A stretch of 64,000 nt of DNA from Actinopolymorpha singaporensis (lineage in GTDB: Bacteria > Actinomycetota > Actinomycetes > Propionibacteriales > Actinopolymorphaceae): NCBI RefSeq assembly GCF_900104745.1, contig NZ_LT629732.1, positions 4,079,981 to 4,143,980 on the forward strand, in the 5' to 3' direction. A program made the translations under genes and the position numbers. The stretch's first letter is position 1; each line of letters opens with the position of its first letter. Below, piece by piece: positions 33,527 through 42,482 of this stretch. Under the pieces are notes generated by a model. That model saw nothing but the letters and a program-made list of their open reading frames with translations. It ran no database searches and was not told where the DNA came from.

Positions 33527-34593
33527 GGTCGCACCCCGAAGGCACGCAGTCGGTCGGCCAGCCGTGTGCGGATCCCGAACGTGCCGAGTCGTCGGCGCGC
33601 GTCCGCCTTCACCCGGGCTTGCATGTCCGCGCGACGCAGGTCGACCGACGCCAGACGCCCCGGTCGCAGGCGCAGCGGAACGTGCCCAGGGTCGAGCCGG
33701 AGGGCGACGTCCGGTGCGAGCAGCAGCCGCGACAGAAGCGTGGAATAGACCGTCAGCCTGGTGGCCTGCAGCCAGGGCTTGGCCATCGTGTGATGCAGGA
33801 AATACGGCTGGGTGCGATCGGGATACGTACACGTCAGTGCCTGGATGTCAGTCAGCCGAAGCCCTGCGAACGGTGGATGCGGCGCCAGGCGATGCTCGCG
33901 AACGTCCAGTTCGTCGTCGTCCAGGGTGGCGCTCAGGACCGCGTTCACGACGTCCTGATCGGCGAAGTAGAAGGGGTCGGACAGGCGCGCCTTCCTGCCG
34001 TAGCGCGTACCCCGCATGCCCACCGTCACCTGTCCGTCGATCCAGCGGTCCAGCACCCGGGCATTGAGCGTTCGGGGAATCACGAACTGTCCGGCGTTGA
34101 GGTAGGCGCGTCGCCGCATCGACCTGAGCCCGAGCACCTCCGCCCACTCTGAGAAGAACCTGTCGTGGTTAGGGGGGTCGTTCACGAACCCGACGAGGCG
34201 ACCGGCCGCGGCGGCATCAATGAGGCCGGTCAGCGGCCGGACGGCGATGACGTCCGCGTCCAGTACGACCTGCACATCGGCGGGACGTAGCCGTGGCCCG
34301 TACGGCGCGAGGTGCACCGGCGGGACGTCAACCGGCGCAGGGAGCAGTTCGACGTGTCCGGAAAGGAGATCCCGCTGAGCATCGGCGAGGCCCGCATCGA
34401 CCAACCGGAACGGCGCGCGGTGGCCGAGCAGTCGCAGCGAGTTCAACAGTGCGACGGCTCCCGGAAAGTGCCGCGCGTCGGCGACACAGTAGAACGCGCA
34501 GGAAGGCGCGACGGGTCGCGATCTCGACCCGCTGGTATCGGCCGTCGCAGCGGGTCCGGCGGCGCCCTCGAGTCGTCGAGACGGAAACGTCAC
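33523..34593 (-). CDS. Putative GT-A type glycosyltransferase (DxD motif)
   Basis: This is a 356-residue protein with features of GT8-like enzymes: CAFYCVADARHFPGAVALLNSLRLLGHRAPFRLVDAGL at the nucleotide-binding start, the metal-binding DAD in VQVVLDADVIAVRPL, YLNAGQFVIPRTL, and a late HHTMAKPW that may supply the third metal ligand. No signal peptide. It is the first gene of the leftward half of the locus and diverges from the epimerase gene. It probably adds one sugar to the lipid-linked repeat. Exact family not settled. Confidence 0.72.
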   Translation of the reverse strand: MTFPSRRLEGAAGPAATADTSGSRSRPVAPSCAFYCVADARHFPGAVALLNSLRLLGHRAPFRLVDAGLADAQRDLLSGHVELLPAPVDVPPVHLAPYGPRLRPADVQVVLDADVIAVRPLTGLIDAAAAGRLVGFVNDPPNHDRFFSEWAEVLGLRSMRRRAYLNAGQFVIPRTLNARVLDRWIDGQVTVGMRGTRYGRKARLSDPFYFADQDVVNAVLSATLDDDELDVREHRLAPHPPFAGLRLTDIQALTCTYPDRTQPYFLHHTMAKPWLQATRLTVYSTLLSRLLLAPDVALRLDPGHVPLRLRPGRLASVDLRRADMQARVKADARRRLGTFGIRTRLADRLRAFGVRP

Positions 34594-34699
34594 GCTGTGG
34601 CTGTTTCCCGATAAACGCCGGGCCTATTCCGGGTGACCGACGTGATGGCGAGTCCACGTAAGTGTCAGGCAGCCGACGCGGGTCGGTCGGCGTGCGGAA

Positions 34700-34721
34700 G
34701 GTGAGGGAAATCTCCCTTACC
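34700..34721. promoter_or_regulatory. 22-bp near-perfect palindrome in the divergent polysaccharide promoter
   Basis: GGTGAGGGA at 34700-34708 and TCCCTTACC at 34713-34721 pair at eight of nine positions, with a G-T wobble at the ninth, around AATC. It lies 90 bp before the epimerase GTG and 107 bp before the divergent glycosyltransferase, a good position for an operator controlling the locus. Confidence 0.35.
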
Positions 34722-34811
34722 GCAATGGGCTTTTCCGCCCGTGCTGGCCGGTCGGTTTGCATGATCTCCCAGCGCGGTAGGACGAAACGCGGATGTGGTC
34801 AAGGGGGGACA

Positions 34812-35840
34812 GTGCGATATCTCGTCACGGGGGTGGCGGGCTTCCTCGGAAGTCACGTAGCAGAGGCGTTGCTGCCACATGCGACCGCTGTCACAGGAGT
34901 GGACTGCCTCACGGACTATTACCCGACTGCCATGAAGGAGAGAAATCTTCGGCGGCTGCTCGACAGCGAGAAGTTCACGTTCGTCGAGGCCGACCTGCGC
35001 CATGCCGACCTGTCGAGTCTGGTCGCGACCACCGATGTGGTGCTGCACCAGGCGGGCCAACCCGGAGTGCGGACGTCCTGGGGGGAGGACTTCGCCGCGT
35101 ACGTGGAGCACAACATCGTCGCGACACACCGGCTGCTCGAATGGTCACGGCAAGCGCACATCAAGAGGTTCGTGTACGCGTCGAGTTCGTCTGTGTACGG
35201 CAACGCTGACTCCTATCCCACCACCGAAGCGAGCCTGCCACGCCCGTTCAGCCCTTATGGCACGACAAAACTTGCTGCGGAGCATCTCTGCGGTGCGTAT
35301 GCCGAGAACTGGGGGCTCCCGACGGTGGCCCTGAGGTACTTCACCGTCTACGGTCCTCGGCAGCGTCCCGACATGGCGATACACCGGTTCATCCAGGCCG
35401 CGGCCGAGGGGCGCGACATCCACCTGTACGGCACAGGGGAGCAGGCGCGCGACTTCACCTACGTCGACGACGTGGTGCGTGCGAACCTCCTGGCTTCGTG
35501 GAAGCCGATTCGACCGGGCACGGTCCTGAACATAGCGGGCGGATCACACGTGTCGGTGAACATGCTCCTCGACAAGCTCGGTGACATCGTGGGGCGCCCG
35601 CTTACCGTAAGGCGAGGTGACACCTGTGCGGGGGACGTCGACAACACTCGCGCGGACTGCAGCAAGGCGGCTCTGTTGCTCGACTGGCGCCCGCTGATCG
35701 ACATGACGACCGGACTCACCAGACAGGTCGAGTGGCAGTTGGCGGCATATGGTACGGCCAAGGGGAGAGCCCGCCACGGATGGCAGGTGTCTGTGGCGCG
35801 GTCGGTGGCCGGGCCTCCGATGAGGACCGCCACGACATGA
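34812..35840 (+). CDS. NAD-dependent nucleotide-sugar epimerase (UDP-glucuronate/UDP-glucose 4-epimerase type)
   Basis: This is a 342-residue extended SDR enzyme. NAD-binding GVAGFLGSHV, the HQAGQPGVRTSW segment, SSSSVYG and the YGTTK catalytic Tyr/Lys are intact, as are LRYFTVYGPRQRPDMAIHRF and GTGEQARDFTYVDDVV, which are typical of UDP-glucuronate 4-epimerase and relatives. The GTG follows a GGGGGG tract; an in-frame ATG farther upstream has no support. It supplies an epimerised nucleotide sugar (galactose or galacturonic acid type) for the glycosyltransferases. The stop overlaps the next ATG. Confidence 0.9.
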   Translation: MRYLVTGVAGFLGSHVAEALLPHATAVTGVDCLTDYYPTAMKERNLRRLLDSEKFTFVEADLRHADLSSLVATTDVVLHQAGQPGVRTSWGEDFAAYVEHNIVATHRLLEWSRQAHIKRFVYASSSSVYGNADSYPTTEASLPRPFSPYGTTKLAAEHLCGAYAENWGLPTVALRYFTVYGPRQRPDMAIHRFIQAAAEGRDIHLYGTGEQARDFTYVDDVVRANLLASWKPIRPGTVLNIAGGSHVSVNMLLDKLGDIVGRPLTVRRGDTCAGDVDNTRADCSKAALLLDWRPLIDMTTGLTRQVEWQLAAYGTAKGRARHGWQVSVARSVAGPPMRTATT

Positions 35841-37579
35841 CACGGGCACCAATCGTCCTCCATGTCGCCGCGGTCGAATACACGGCGACGAAACTACTTG
35901 TGCCCCAACTGTGTGACCTGCGTGCCCGCGGTTTCGACGCGAGGCTGGCGTGCGCGCCCGACGGGCCGGAGTTCGATCGCAGTTTGGCGCCATTCCAGCC
36001 GATCTCCCTCTCGTTCCCACGTTCCCCACGTCCGGCGTCGATGGCAGCTGCCTGCGCCCGGCTGGTACGAATCCTGCGCGACCTGCAACCCGATCTCCTG
36101 CATCTGCACGCACCGGCGGCGGCACTACCTACCCGGATGATGCCGCGGTGGCTCATACCGAGGCGCACGCGGGTTCTGTACACGGTGCATGGTTTCGCCC
36201 ACGTCTGGGACGGGCGTGGATGGCGCGATCGCGCCCTCGAACGGGTGGAGCGGATGCTCGCACCTCATACCGACATGCTGCTCTTCCAGTCGACGGAGGA
36301 CCTCGACCAGACCCGCTCCCACGGGTATCGAACTCAGCTGCGTTACCTCGGAAACGGAGTAGAGGACCAGTGGTTCGCCATCCCGTCTCGACAGGCACCA
36401 TCGCGGCCCTTCCGGTTGCTGTTCGTCGGGAGACTGATCAAGGAAAAGGGCCTCCTCGACCTGTTCGACGCGCTCGTCGCGGTACCGGATGTTCACCTCA
36501 CGGTCGCCGGCGCCGAGCTTCCGACGGATCGCGACGGCGTCGAGGAAGTGCTCCGGGAACGCGCTTCTGGCACCGCACTCTCCGGACGGGTGACCTTCGT
36601 GGGCATGGTCGACAAGGCGCAGATGCAAAGTTTGGTGGCCGGCAGCGACGCGCTGGTCCTGCCCAGTTACCGGGAAGGCGTCCCCCGCTCGCTCATCGAG
36701 GGTTTCGCCGCCGGTCGTCCAGCCGTGGCGACAGCTGTTCGCGGGTGCCGCGAGCTGGTCGAGGACGGAGTCACCGGGTTCCTGGTGCCGCCTGGTCGCC
36801 CGGATCGGCTGGTGCAGGCGCTACGTGCGATGAGCGACCTGCCTGATCGTCGGTACCGCGAGATGTCTGCGGCTGCCCGAGCACTTGCCGAGGCCAGGTA
36901 TCGGGAGTCGCTCGTGTTCGGCCGGCTGGTCGACGCCTACGCCGAGTTGCTCGGACGACGGAGTGACTCAGCCGCGCTGCGCACCGGGGTAGTAGTCGAC
37001 GATGTCGCGAGGCGTGAGCTCGAGTTCGGAACGCCGGCCCAGGAAATACACCCCGGATGCGCAGTCGTTGGCGTACCTGCGCGGCACCATCCGGTCCAGG
37101 AAGCGCAGCCAGAAGAACACCGCCCGCACGATGCGGCCGGCATACTGCGATCGAGCGAGGCCCCGGGCGAGGTGGTCGACGCTCCAGAGCAACTGGGTCC
37201 CCGGTCCGGCGACCGGTCCGGCATCGATCTGGTCGAACCACCGGAACAGGTACCTGTGGCCGCTGGCGGTGAAACGGGTGAAGTCGTACGCGCCGGCATG
37301 CACGTGCTGGAGGAAGGGCGTCTCGGCATAGACGAGGCCGCCGTCGCCCAGCACGCGGTGAATCTCGGCCACGACCTGACCGGGATCGAGGACGTGCTCG
37401 AGGACCGCCTGGATGACGACGGCGTCGATGCACCCGTCGGCGAGGGGCAAGGCGTGCCCGTCAGCTATGGCGACCGTGAGATCGCTCGCGTAGAGGTCCA
37501 TTCCGATGACCTCGACATCCGCCCCGGATCGGTAGAGGGCATCCACCCCGTTACCAAGGGTGCCCCCGCCGATGACTAG
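35837..37579 (+). CDS. GT4-type glycosyltransferase with an anomalous antisense 3' extension
   Basis: The first ~375 codons are a normal GT-B glycosyltransferase: VLHVAAVEYTATKLLVPQL, DLLHLHAPAAALP, TVHGFAHVWDGRGW, FRLLFVGRLIKEKGLLDLFDA, DALVLPSYREGVPRSLIEGFAAGRPAVATAVRGCRELVEDG (with the family E-x7-E), ending near ELLGRRSD at about 36965. The frame has no stop there and stays open to 37579, running antisense through two-thirds of the convergent methyltransferase. The added ~200 residues look like non-coding translation. A TGA lies in another frame at 36962-36964, so a single-base indel would end the protein at the expected place. The functional 3' end is therefore uncertain. Confidence 0.75.
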   Translation: MTRAPIVLHVAAVEYTATKLLVPQLCDLRARGFDARLACAPDGPEFDRSLAPFQPISLSFPRSPRPASMAAACARLVRILRDLQPDLLHLHAPAAALPTRMMPRWLIPRRTRVLYTVHGFAHVWDGRGWRDRALERVERMLAPHTDMLLFQSTEDLDQTRSHGYRTQLRYLGNGVEDQWFAIPSRQAPSRPFRLLFVGRLIKEKGLLDLFDALVAVPDVHLTVAGAELPTDRDGVEEVLRERASGTALSGRVTFVGMVDKAQMQSLVAGSDALVLPSYREGVPRSLIEGFAAGRPAVATAVRGCRELVEDGVTGFLVPPGRPDRLVQALRAMSDLPDRRYREMSAAARALAEARYRESLVFGRLVDAYAELLGRRSDSAALRTGVVVDDVARRELEFGTPAQEIHPGCAVVGVPARHHPVQEAQPEEHRPHDAAGILRSSEAPGEVVDAPEQLGPRSGDRSGIDLVEPPEQVPVAAGGETGEVVRAGMHVLEEGRLGIDEAAVAQHAVNLGHDLTGIEDVLEDRLDDDGVDAPVGEGQGVPVSYGDREIARVEVHSDDLDIRPGSVEGIHPVTKGAPADD

Positions 37580-37942
37580 GACCCGGCCGCAGGGTTTCGG
37601 CATGAGCCCGATCAGCCTTGCGATGTTCTTCTCGGCGACGTGGTTGACGGGCTTCAAGACGCGTCGTAGGGGCGACGGGATCATGTCGACGCGTGACCGG
37701 TGCAGTTCGCGATGGGCGCGGCCGGAGGTGCGCACCCAGGCTGAAACCTCGTCGAGGGACAGCACGCTGCGCTCGAAATCGACCAGGACCGGCCAGTCGC
37801 TGACGACCGGGAAACTGCCCACTGCGGAGTACGGACAACCGACGGCCGTACACCGGAACGCCGCACCATCGGCGGCAACAGCGGATCGACATCGCGGGCA
37901 GACCAACAGCGGTCGCACGCGGCTCAGCGTCGCCAGCGCCAT
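36968..37942 (-). CDS. SAM-dependent methyltransferase with N-terminal zinc ribbon
   Basis: This is a 324-residue protein. Residues of about 10-40 form a Trm112-like zinc-ribbon (LLVCPRCRSAVAADGAAFRC then a further Cys). A class I methyltransferase domain follows: RVLVIGGGTLGNGVDAL, VEVIGMDLYASDLTVAIADGHALPLADGCIDAVVIQAVLEHVLDPGQVV, LGDGGLVYAETPFLQHVHAGAYDFTRFTASGHRYLF. The ATG has GGAAGGAG upstream. It reads against all neighbouring genes of this half of the locus and overlaps the 3' extension of the glycosyltransferase frame. It probably methylates a sugar or a carrier-linked intermediate. Confidence 0.85.
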   Translation of the reverse strand: MALATLSRVRPLLVCPRCRSAVAADGAAFRCTAVGCPYSAVGSFPVVSDWPVLVDFERSVLSLDEVSAWVRTSGRAHRELHRSRVDMIPSPLRRVLKPVNHVAEKNIARLIGLMPKPCGRVLVIGGGTLGNGVDALYRSGADVEVIGMDLYASDLTVAIADGHALPLADGCIDAVVIQAVLEHVLDPGQVVAEIHRVLGDGGLVYAETPFLQHVHAGAYDFTRFTASGHRYLFRWFDQIDAGPVAGPGTQLLWSVDHLARGLARSQYAGRIVRAVFFWLRFLDRMVPRRYANDCASGVYFLGRRSELELTPRDIVDYYPGAQRG

Positions 37943-38018
37943 GTGTGCTCCTTCCTACCGGTCAACACGTCCTACTCCTGACTGGCTCATACCCTTTGCA
38001 GCGGTCTGTTCCCCACGG

Positions 38019-39314
38019 ATGCGCGCCCTGGCCACCGCGTTTTCTCGCCGGCCTGATCGACGGCCCCGCGTGATGGTCATGTTGGTGCTGTTGGCCGCTG
38101 CCATGCCCTTCCGATTCCCGGTCTGGTACCCGACCTCGTTTCCGGTCATCAAGTCGGTGTCCATTCTCGACATGATGCTCGTGGTCGGTCTGACCGTGCT
38201 CTTGCTGGACCTGAAGCGCCGTCGACTCAACCTGGGCTATCGAGCCCTTGCCCTCCTCCTCGCCGTTCCGGTGCTGGTCTCCGCGCTCTCCCTGATGTGG
38301 AGCGACGATCGGATCGCGACGTTGCGTACCACCGTGAACTTCCTGGAGGCTTTCGTTGCTTACCTCTTCGTGACGCGTGAGCTGGCGGGCGTTGCCGTCG
38401 AGCGGGTCGTGGCATTCCTCCGCCGATACGTCTGGCTCGTGACCCTGCCGGCCGTGTTCCTCCTGCTGCACGTGCCGGGATTCGCGCCGTACGAGCCCGG
38501 GCTCTCACATCGGTCCGGCGACTATCTCTCCTACTACACCCGGCTCTCCCATCCGCTACTCGGCCGGTCGAACAACCTCGCCGCCGTTCTTGCCATCCTC
38601 GTCCCCGTTCTGTTGCACGTCGGGCACAGCCGGCGAGATCGGCTCACAACGCTCACCGGCCTGGTCGCGGCAGCAGCGGTGATCTGCACCTTCTCCCGCG
38701 GAGTCATGGTGGCGTTCGTGATCGCGGGCGTCGGTTGCGTTCTCTTGTTCCGCCGCCCGTTCGGCGGTTCTTGGAAACCGTTGATCGGCAAGGTGGTAGT
38801 AGGCGCGCTGAGCCTGGTCGCCGCCCCCATCGCGCTCTACGTGTTGAACCCGACCACGCACGAGTACTTCGCCGGTCGGCTGTCAGCGGCGAACATCCTG
38901 TCGAGAGCAGAGTTGTACCGTGCCGCATTCGAGAAGATCGAGGCCCAGCCACTTCTGGGCTACGGCGCGGGTGCCGTGCCCAAGGGCGACGCGGTGCTGA
39001 TTGTCGACGTGCACAACACGTACGTTCAGCAGATCCTGTACTACGGCGTGCCGCTCGGGGCGCTTGTCGGGATGGTTGTTCTCAGCCTGCCGCTCTTCTT
39101 CCTCCTGCGCCGCGGTCTGCATCCGCTTGCGGGGGCCGTCGGTTTCGGCGTTCTGGTCGACGTCATCAGCTTCGCGTTCGAGTCCAGCCTCGAGGGCACC
39201 GTACTGCGAGTGATCTTCTACCTTCATCTCGGGATGCTCGCCGGACTCCTGCGGTCGCCTGTTCCCGAGCAACGTCGGGAAGCGCCGCAGGGCGCCGCGG
39301 AGGTGATGTCGTAG
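38019..39314 (+). CDS. O-antigen polymerase/ligase-like membrane protein (Wzy_C)
   Basis: This is a 431-residue membrane protein with about ten to twelve spans. A large extracytoplasmic region contains APYEPGLSHRSGDYLSYYTRLSHPLLG, followed by the Wzy_C/RfaL hallmarks (FSRGVMVAFVIAGVG, AAFEKIEAQPLLGYGAGAVP, VDVHNTYVQQILYYG). It is the probable polymerase joining flipped repeat units outside the membrane. The start is uncertain: ATG at 38019 directly precedes the first basic/hydrophobic segment, but an in-frame ATG at 37941 overlapping the divergent methyltransferase start is also possible. The next gene begins immediately after its stop. Confidence 0.85.
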   Translation: MRALATAFSRRPDRRPRVMVMLVLLAAAMPFRFPVWYPTSFPVIKSVSILDMMLVVGLTVLLLDLKRRRLNLGYRALALLLAVPVLVSALSLMWSDDRIATLRTTVNFLEAFVAYLFVTRELAGVAVERVVAFLRRYVWLVTLPAVFLLLHVPGFAPYEPGLSHRSGDYLSYYTRLSHPLLGRSNNLAAVLAILVPVLLHVGHSRRDRLTTLTGLVAAAAVICTFSRGVMVAFVIAGVGCVLLFRRPFGGSWKPLIGKVVVGALSLVAAPIALYVLNPTTHEYFAGRLSAANILSRAELYRAAFEKIEAQPLLGYGAGAVPKGDAVLIVDVHNTYVQQILYYGVPLGALVGMVVLSLPLFFLLRRGLHPLAGAVGFGVLVDVISFAFESSLEGTVLRVIFYLHLGMLAGLLRSPVPEQRREAPQGAAEVMS

Positions 39315-40388
39315 ATGCGGCATGCAGTGACGCCCTATGGCCGCAGTGGAGGAAGTTCGCGGGTGCGTGTCCTTTCCTGGCTGGATCGACTCGTCGAACC
39401 GGTCGAAGTGCACAGCTACGTCGGACACCACAACGCGGCTCCACGCCACCTTCTGCGCCATCCGGGCCGTGTGCTCTCTGCCGAGCACGCTCTGCGACGG
39501 CTGGCGTCGCTGCGGCCAGATCGCCTTCTGCTGCATCGCGAGGCGTCACCACTGAGCCGAGGTGGTTTGGAGGCCGCACTCCTGACGAGGGCGGCCGTCG
39601 GTGTCTACGACTTCGACGACGCGCTCCATTGTGACTTTGGGGGGAGTGCTCCTTGGCGCAGGCTGGCTCCCAAGGCCCCCAAGGCTCTCGCGGCCGCTCG
39701 ATGTGCGGATCGCGTCATCGCTGGTAACGACATTCTCGCCGAGTGGGCGGTCCGGCACGCCACGGACGTCGTGGTGATACCAAGCTGCGTCGCCGTCGAG
39801 GACTACGCCACCAAGCAGTCCTACGGGCTGTCCGATCCGCCTCGTCTGGGGTGGATCGGCTCAGCGGACAACGAGCCTGTGCTGATGACGATCGCTCCGG
39901 CGCTCTGGGAAGTTCACCGCCGCTCTGGCGCGAGGCTCACTCTCATCGGGACGAGTCGGTCGACGCTGGGCTCGCTCGAGCAGATCGTCGACCGCGTGCC
40001 CTGGACCGAGCACACTCAACATTCCGTACTGGCAGAGATCGACATCGGGCTCATGCCCCTACACGACGACCCGTACAGCCGGGGCAAGTGTGGTTACAAG
40101 CTGCTCCAGTACGCGGCCGCGGGCGTCCCAGCTGTGGGCAGCCCGGTTGGTGCCAACGGGGCCGTTCTGGGCTCGCTCGGCTTCGTCGCTGCGAGATCGT
40201 TGCAGGATTGGACCGACGCTCTCCGCTCCCTCGTCGAGGGTCCGGACAGTGATCGGGCGACGGTGGGATGGCATGCGCTCGACCAGGTGGCGAAGAGGTA
40301 TTCGTACGACGCCTGGCTCGGTCGGTGGCAGCAGGCGACCGGATTCGGAGGAGATCGCGCACCCGCCCGGGCGGGGGGTGACCGGTGA
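39315..40388 (+). CDS. GT-B glycosyltransferase (group 1/GT4-like)
   Basis: This is a 357-residue glycosyltransferase. The acceptor half has RSGGSSRVRVLSWLDRLVEPVEVHSY and VGVYDFDDALHCDF; the nucleotide-sugar half has VIAGNDILAEWA, VVVIPSCVAVEDY, PRLGWIGSADNEPVL and IGLMPLHDDPYSRGKCGYKLLQYAAAGVPAVGSPVGANGAVL, the GT4 donor-binding loop with a lysine and glutamate-type pocket. It starts directly after the polymerase stop and overlaps the GT2 gene at its 3' end. Confidence 0.85.
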   Translation: MRHAVTPYGRSGGSSRVRVLSWLDRLVEPVEVHSYVGHHNAAPRHLLRHPGRVLSAEHALRRLASLRPDRLLLHREASPLSRGGLEAALLTRAAVGVYDFDDALHCDFGGSAPWRRLAPKAPKALAAARCADRVIAGNDILAEWAVRHATDVVVIPSCVAVEDYATKQSYGLSDPPRLGWIGSADNEPVLMTIAPALWEVHRRSGARLTLIGTSRSTLGSLEQIVDRVPWTEHTQHSVLAEIDIGLMPLHDDPYSRGKCGYKLLQYAAAGVPAVGSPVGANGAVLGSLGFVAARSLQDWTDALRSLVEGPDSDRATVGWHALDQVAKRYSYDAWLGRWQQATGFGGDRAPARAGGDR

Positions 40389-41317
40389 GCGAACGCCGTG
40401 TCGACGTCGTCGTCGTGAACTGGAACAGCGGCGACTGCCTTCGCGCGTGCATCGACTCACTCGCCGGGCCGACCGGACGGGGTCAGGTCGGAGACGTGGT
40501 CGTCGTCGACAATGCTTCGACCGACGGCTCGGCAGAGGGTCTTCCGAACTGGGTCAAGCTGGTGGCGAACCCGGGGAACATCGGCTTCGCCGCTGCCTGT
40601 AATCAAGGAGCCGACCACTGCGCGTCTGACTACCTGCTCTTCCTCAACCCGGACACCGTGGTCAGCGACGACACGATCCAGAGGGCAGCCGCGTTCCTCG
40701 ACAGCCGTGAAAACCTCGTGTACGGCATCTGTGGCGCGCTCGCGGTGAACCGTGACGGCAGTCCCGGACTCTGCGCCTCCCGATTCCCGACGCTCACGAA
40801 CGTGATGGCCGGTGTCCTCAGGCTCGACAGGGTCGTGCGCCGGTGGGCGCGCCATCTGCCGCCGGAGGCCCTTCGCCGCGGCGGCCCTGTGGACCAGGTC
40901 ATCGGCGCCTTCTTCGTCATCCGACGGGCCCTGTTCGGCCGACTGGGCGGATTCGACGAACGCTACTTCCTCTACTACGAGGAGGTGGACCTGAGCAAGA
41001 GGGCAAAGCTGCTGGGCTTCGGCTCGTACCTGATCGTCGACGCCACCTTCGAGCACATCGGGAACGTCAGTGCGAAGCGTTCCGGCGATCTGGCGCTGTA
41101 TCACTCGCTGCGCAGTCGATCGCTGTACGCCTTTCAGCACTGGCCGGCCTGGCAGGCGTACCTGCTGATCTTCTTCACGCTTGCTGTGGACTTACCGGCG
41201 AGGCTGCTTCGAGCTGTGGTGGCGAAGGAGCTCGGGGATCTTCCGCGGCTGGTCCGCGCGAGCAACTCATACCTGCGCTTCGTTCTCGGCCTCGACCGAT
41301 CAGCCGGCACGTCATGA
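40385..41317 (+). CDS. GT2 family glycosyltransferase
   Basis: This is a 310-residue GT-A enzyme, probably a rhamnosyl- or related transferase. Motifs: VDVVVVNWNSGDCLRACIDSL, VVVDNASTDGSAEGL, VANPGNIGFAAACNQGA, DYLLFLNPDTVVSDD, FFVIRRALFGRLGGFDERYFLYYEEVDLSKRAKLLGF, which is the ED-type catalytic segment. A hydrophobic stretch near the C-terminus (WQAYLLIFFTLAVDLP) may hold it to the membrane. The GTG overlaps the preceding stop and its stop overlaps the next ATG. Confidence 0.9.
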   Translation: MSERRVDVVVVNWNSGDCLRACIDSLAGPTGRGQVGDVVVVDNASTDGSAEGLPNWVKLVANPGNIGFAAACNQGADHCASDYLLFLNPDTVVSDDTIQRAAAFLDSRENLVYGICGALAVNRDGSPGLCASRFPTLTNVMAGVLRLDRVVRRWARHLPPEALRRGGPVDQVIGAFFVIRRALFGRLGGFDERYFLYYEEVDLSKRAKLLGFGSYLIVDATFEHIGNVSAKRSGDLALYHSLRSRSLYAFQHWPAWQAYLLIFFTLAVDLPARLLRAVVAKELGDLPRLVRASNSYLRFVLGLDRSAGTS

Positions 41318-42450
41318 CGACGGGAGGACGCAAGCGTGTCGTCATCGTCTGCCAGCTCGATGGCTTCGGCAACAGTGTGAAACCGGTCGAGATCCACCGG
41401 TACCTCACGTCCCGTGGCCACGAGGTGTGCCTGGTCGACACGTATCGACTCAGCCGCTCCTCTGCCCGGCCGGCCACACTCGCGGCGAGGTTGCCACGTC
41501 CTCGGCCGTACCATGTCGCGCTCTATGCGGTTGAGGTGGTCGGCAAGCTCACCAGACCGGTGGGAATTGCACGCCGCCGGCTGTCGTACCACCTGTTGCG
41601 GGCTGACTTCTGGTTGCGTCGCCGCATCCTCCGGTCGGGGCTGGCGTTGAACGACGTCGACCTGGTGATCTGTGAGACGCCCTACGACAGTGGCCTTCTC
41701 CTTGATGTCGCGAGTGCCGAGACGATGTACGACTGCCCTACGCCCTGGGCGGATGAGCTCCTCTACGAGGGTCGACTGACTCGCCGTCAGCACGCTCGTT
41801 TGCGCCAACTCGAGATCGACGTGCTCGAGAGTGTGGACCATCTCAGCTTTCATTGGGAGTCCTATGCGGACTATGCGAGGGAACACTACCGAATCCCTGG
41901 GAGCAATCTTGTCACGCTCAACTGGGGCTGTTCGCCCGCAGCGATCCGCGCACGACCCGCCAGTCCGGCCCGGGTCGTCTACTTCGGCTCCCTCAGCTCG
42001 AGGTTCGTCAACCTACCCTTGCTGTCGAGGTTGTCCCGAAGCTACCCGTACATCGACGTCTATGGAGGCCCGCCGCCGGACCCTGCTCTCGGGATCCGCT
42101 ACCGGGGATACGCGTCTCCGGATGTGCTCCGGGACTACCAGTTCGGGCTCATCACCTGCGTCGACGACCCGCTGCGTCGCGACGGGTTCTCCGCGAAGCA
42201 TCTGGACTATCTGGCTGCCGGCCTTCCTGTCCTGGTGCCGGCTTGGCGACGAAGCGCCGAGGCACTCGCCGGCTCGCTGCCCTATGACGAGAAGTCCTTT
42301 GCCGACATCGTGACACGGCACGTGGATCCTGTTGCGTGGCAGCGAGTCAGTGACGAGGCCTATGCACAGGCGGAGCGACTCAGGTGGGAGCACACGCTTC
42401 GACCACTGGATGCGCTACTCGATACCACTGCGGCTGCCGTGGGACCCTGA
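41314..42450 (+). CDS. Glycosyltransferase (GT-B-like)
   Basis: This is a 378-residue protein whose fold suggests a GT-B transferase: KRVVIVCQLDGFGNSVKPVEIHRYLTSRGHEVCLVDTYRL at the N-terminus, VDLVICETPYDSGLLLDVASAETMYDCPTPW in the middle, and a donor-binding half with RVVYFGSLSSRFVNLPLLSRL, YQFGLITCVDDPLRRDGFSAKHLDYLAAGLPVLVP. The lysine in SAKHLDY and the following acidic residue match the GT4 sugar-nucleotide pocket. The ATG overlaps the GT2 stop as ATGA. Confidence 0.82.
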   Translation: MTTGGRKRVVIVCQLDGFGNSVKPVEIHRYLTSRGHEVCLVDTYRLSRSSARPATLAARLPRPRPYHVALYAVEVVGKLTRPVGIARRRLSYHLLRADFWLRRRILRSGLALNDVDLVICETPYDSGLLLDVASAETMYDCPTPWADELLYEGRLTRRQHARLRQLEIDVLESVDHLSFHWESYADYAREHYRIPGSNLVTLNWGCSPAAIRARPASPARVVYFGSLSSRFVNLPLLSRLSRSYPYIDVYGGPPPDPALGIRYRGYASPDVLRDYQFGLITCVDDPLRRDGFSAKHLDYLAAGLPVLVPAWRRSAEALAGSLPYDEKSFADIVTRHVDPVAWQRVSDEAYAQAERLRWEHTLRPLDALLDTTAAAVGP

Positions 42451-42482
42451 ACCGTGCTCAGACCCTTTTGAAAGTGATCAAG

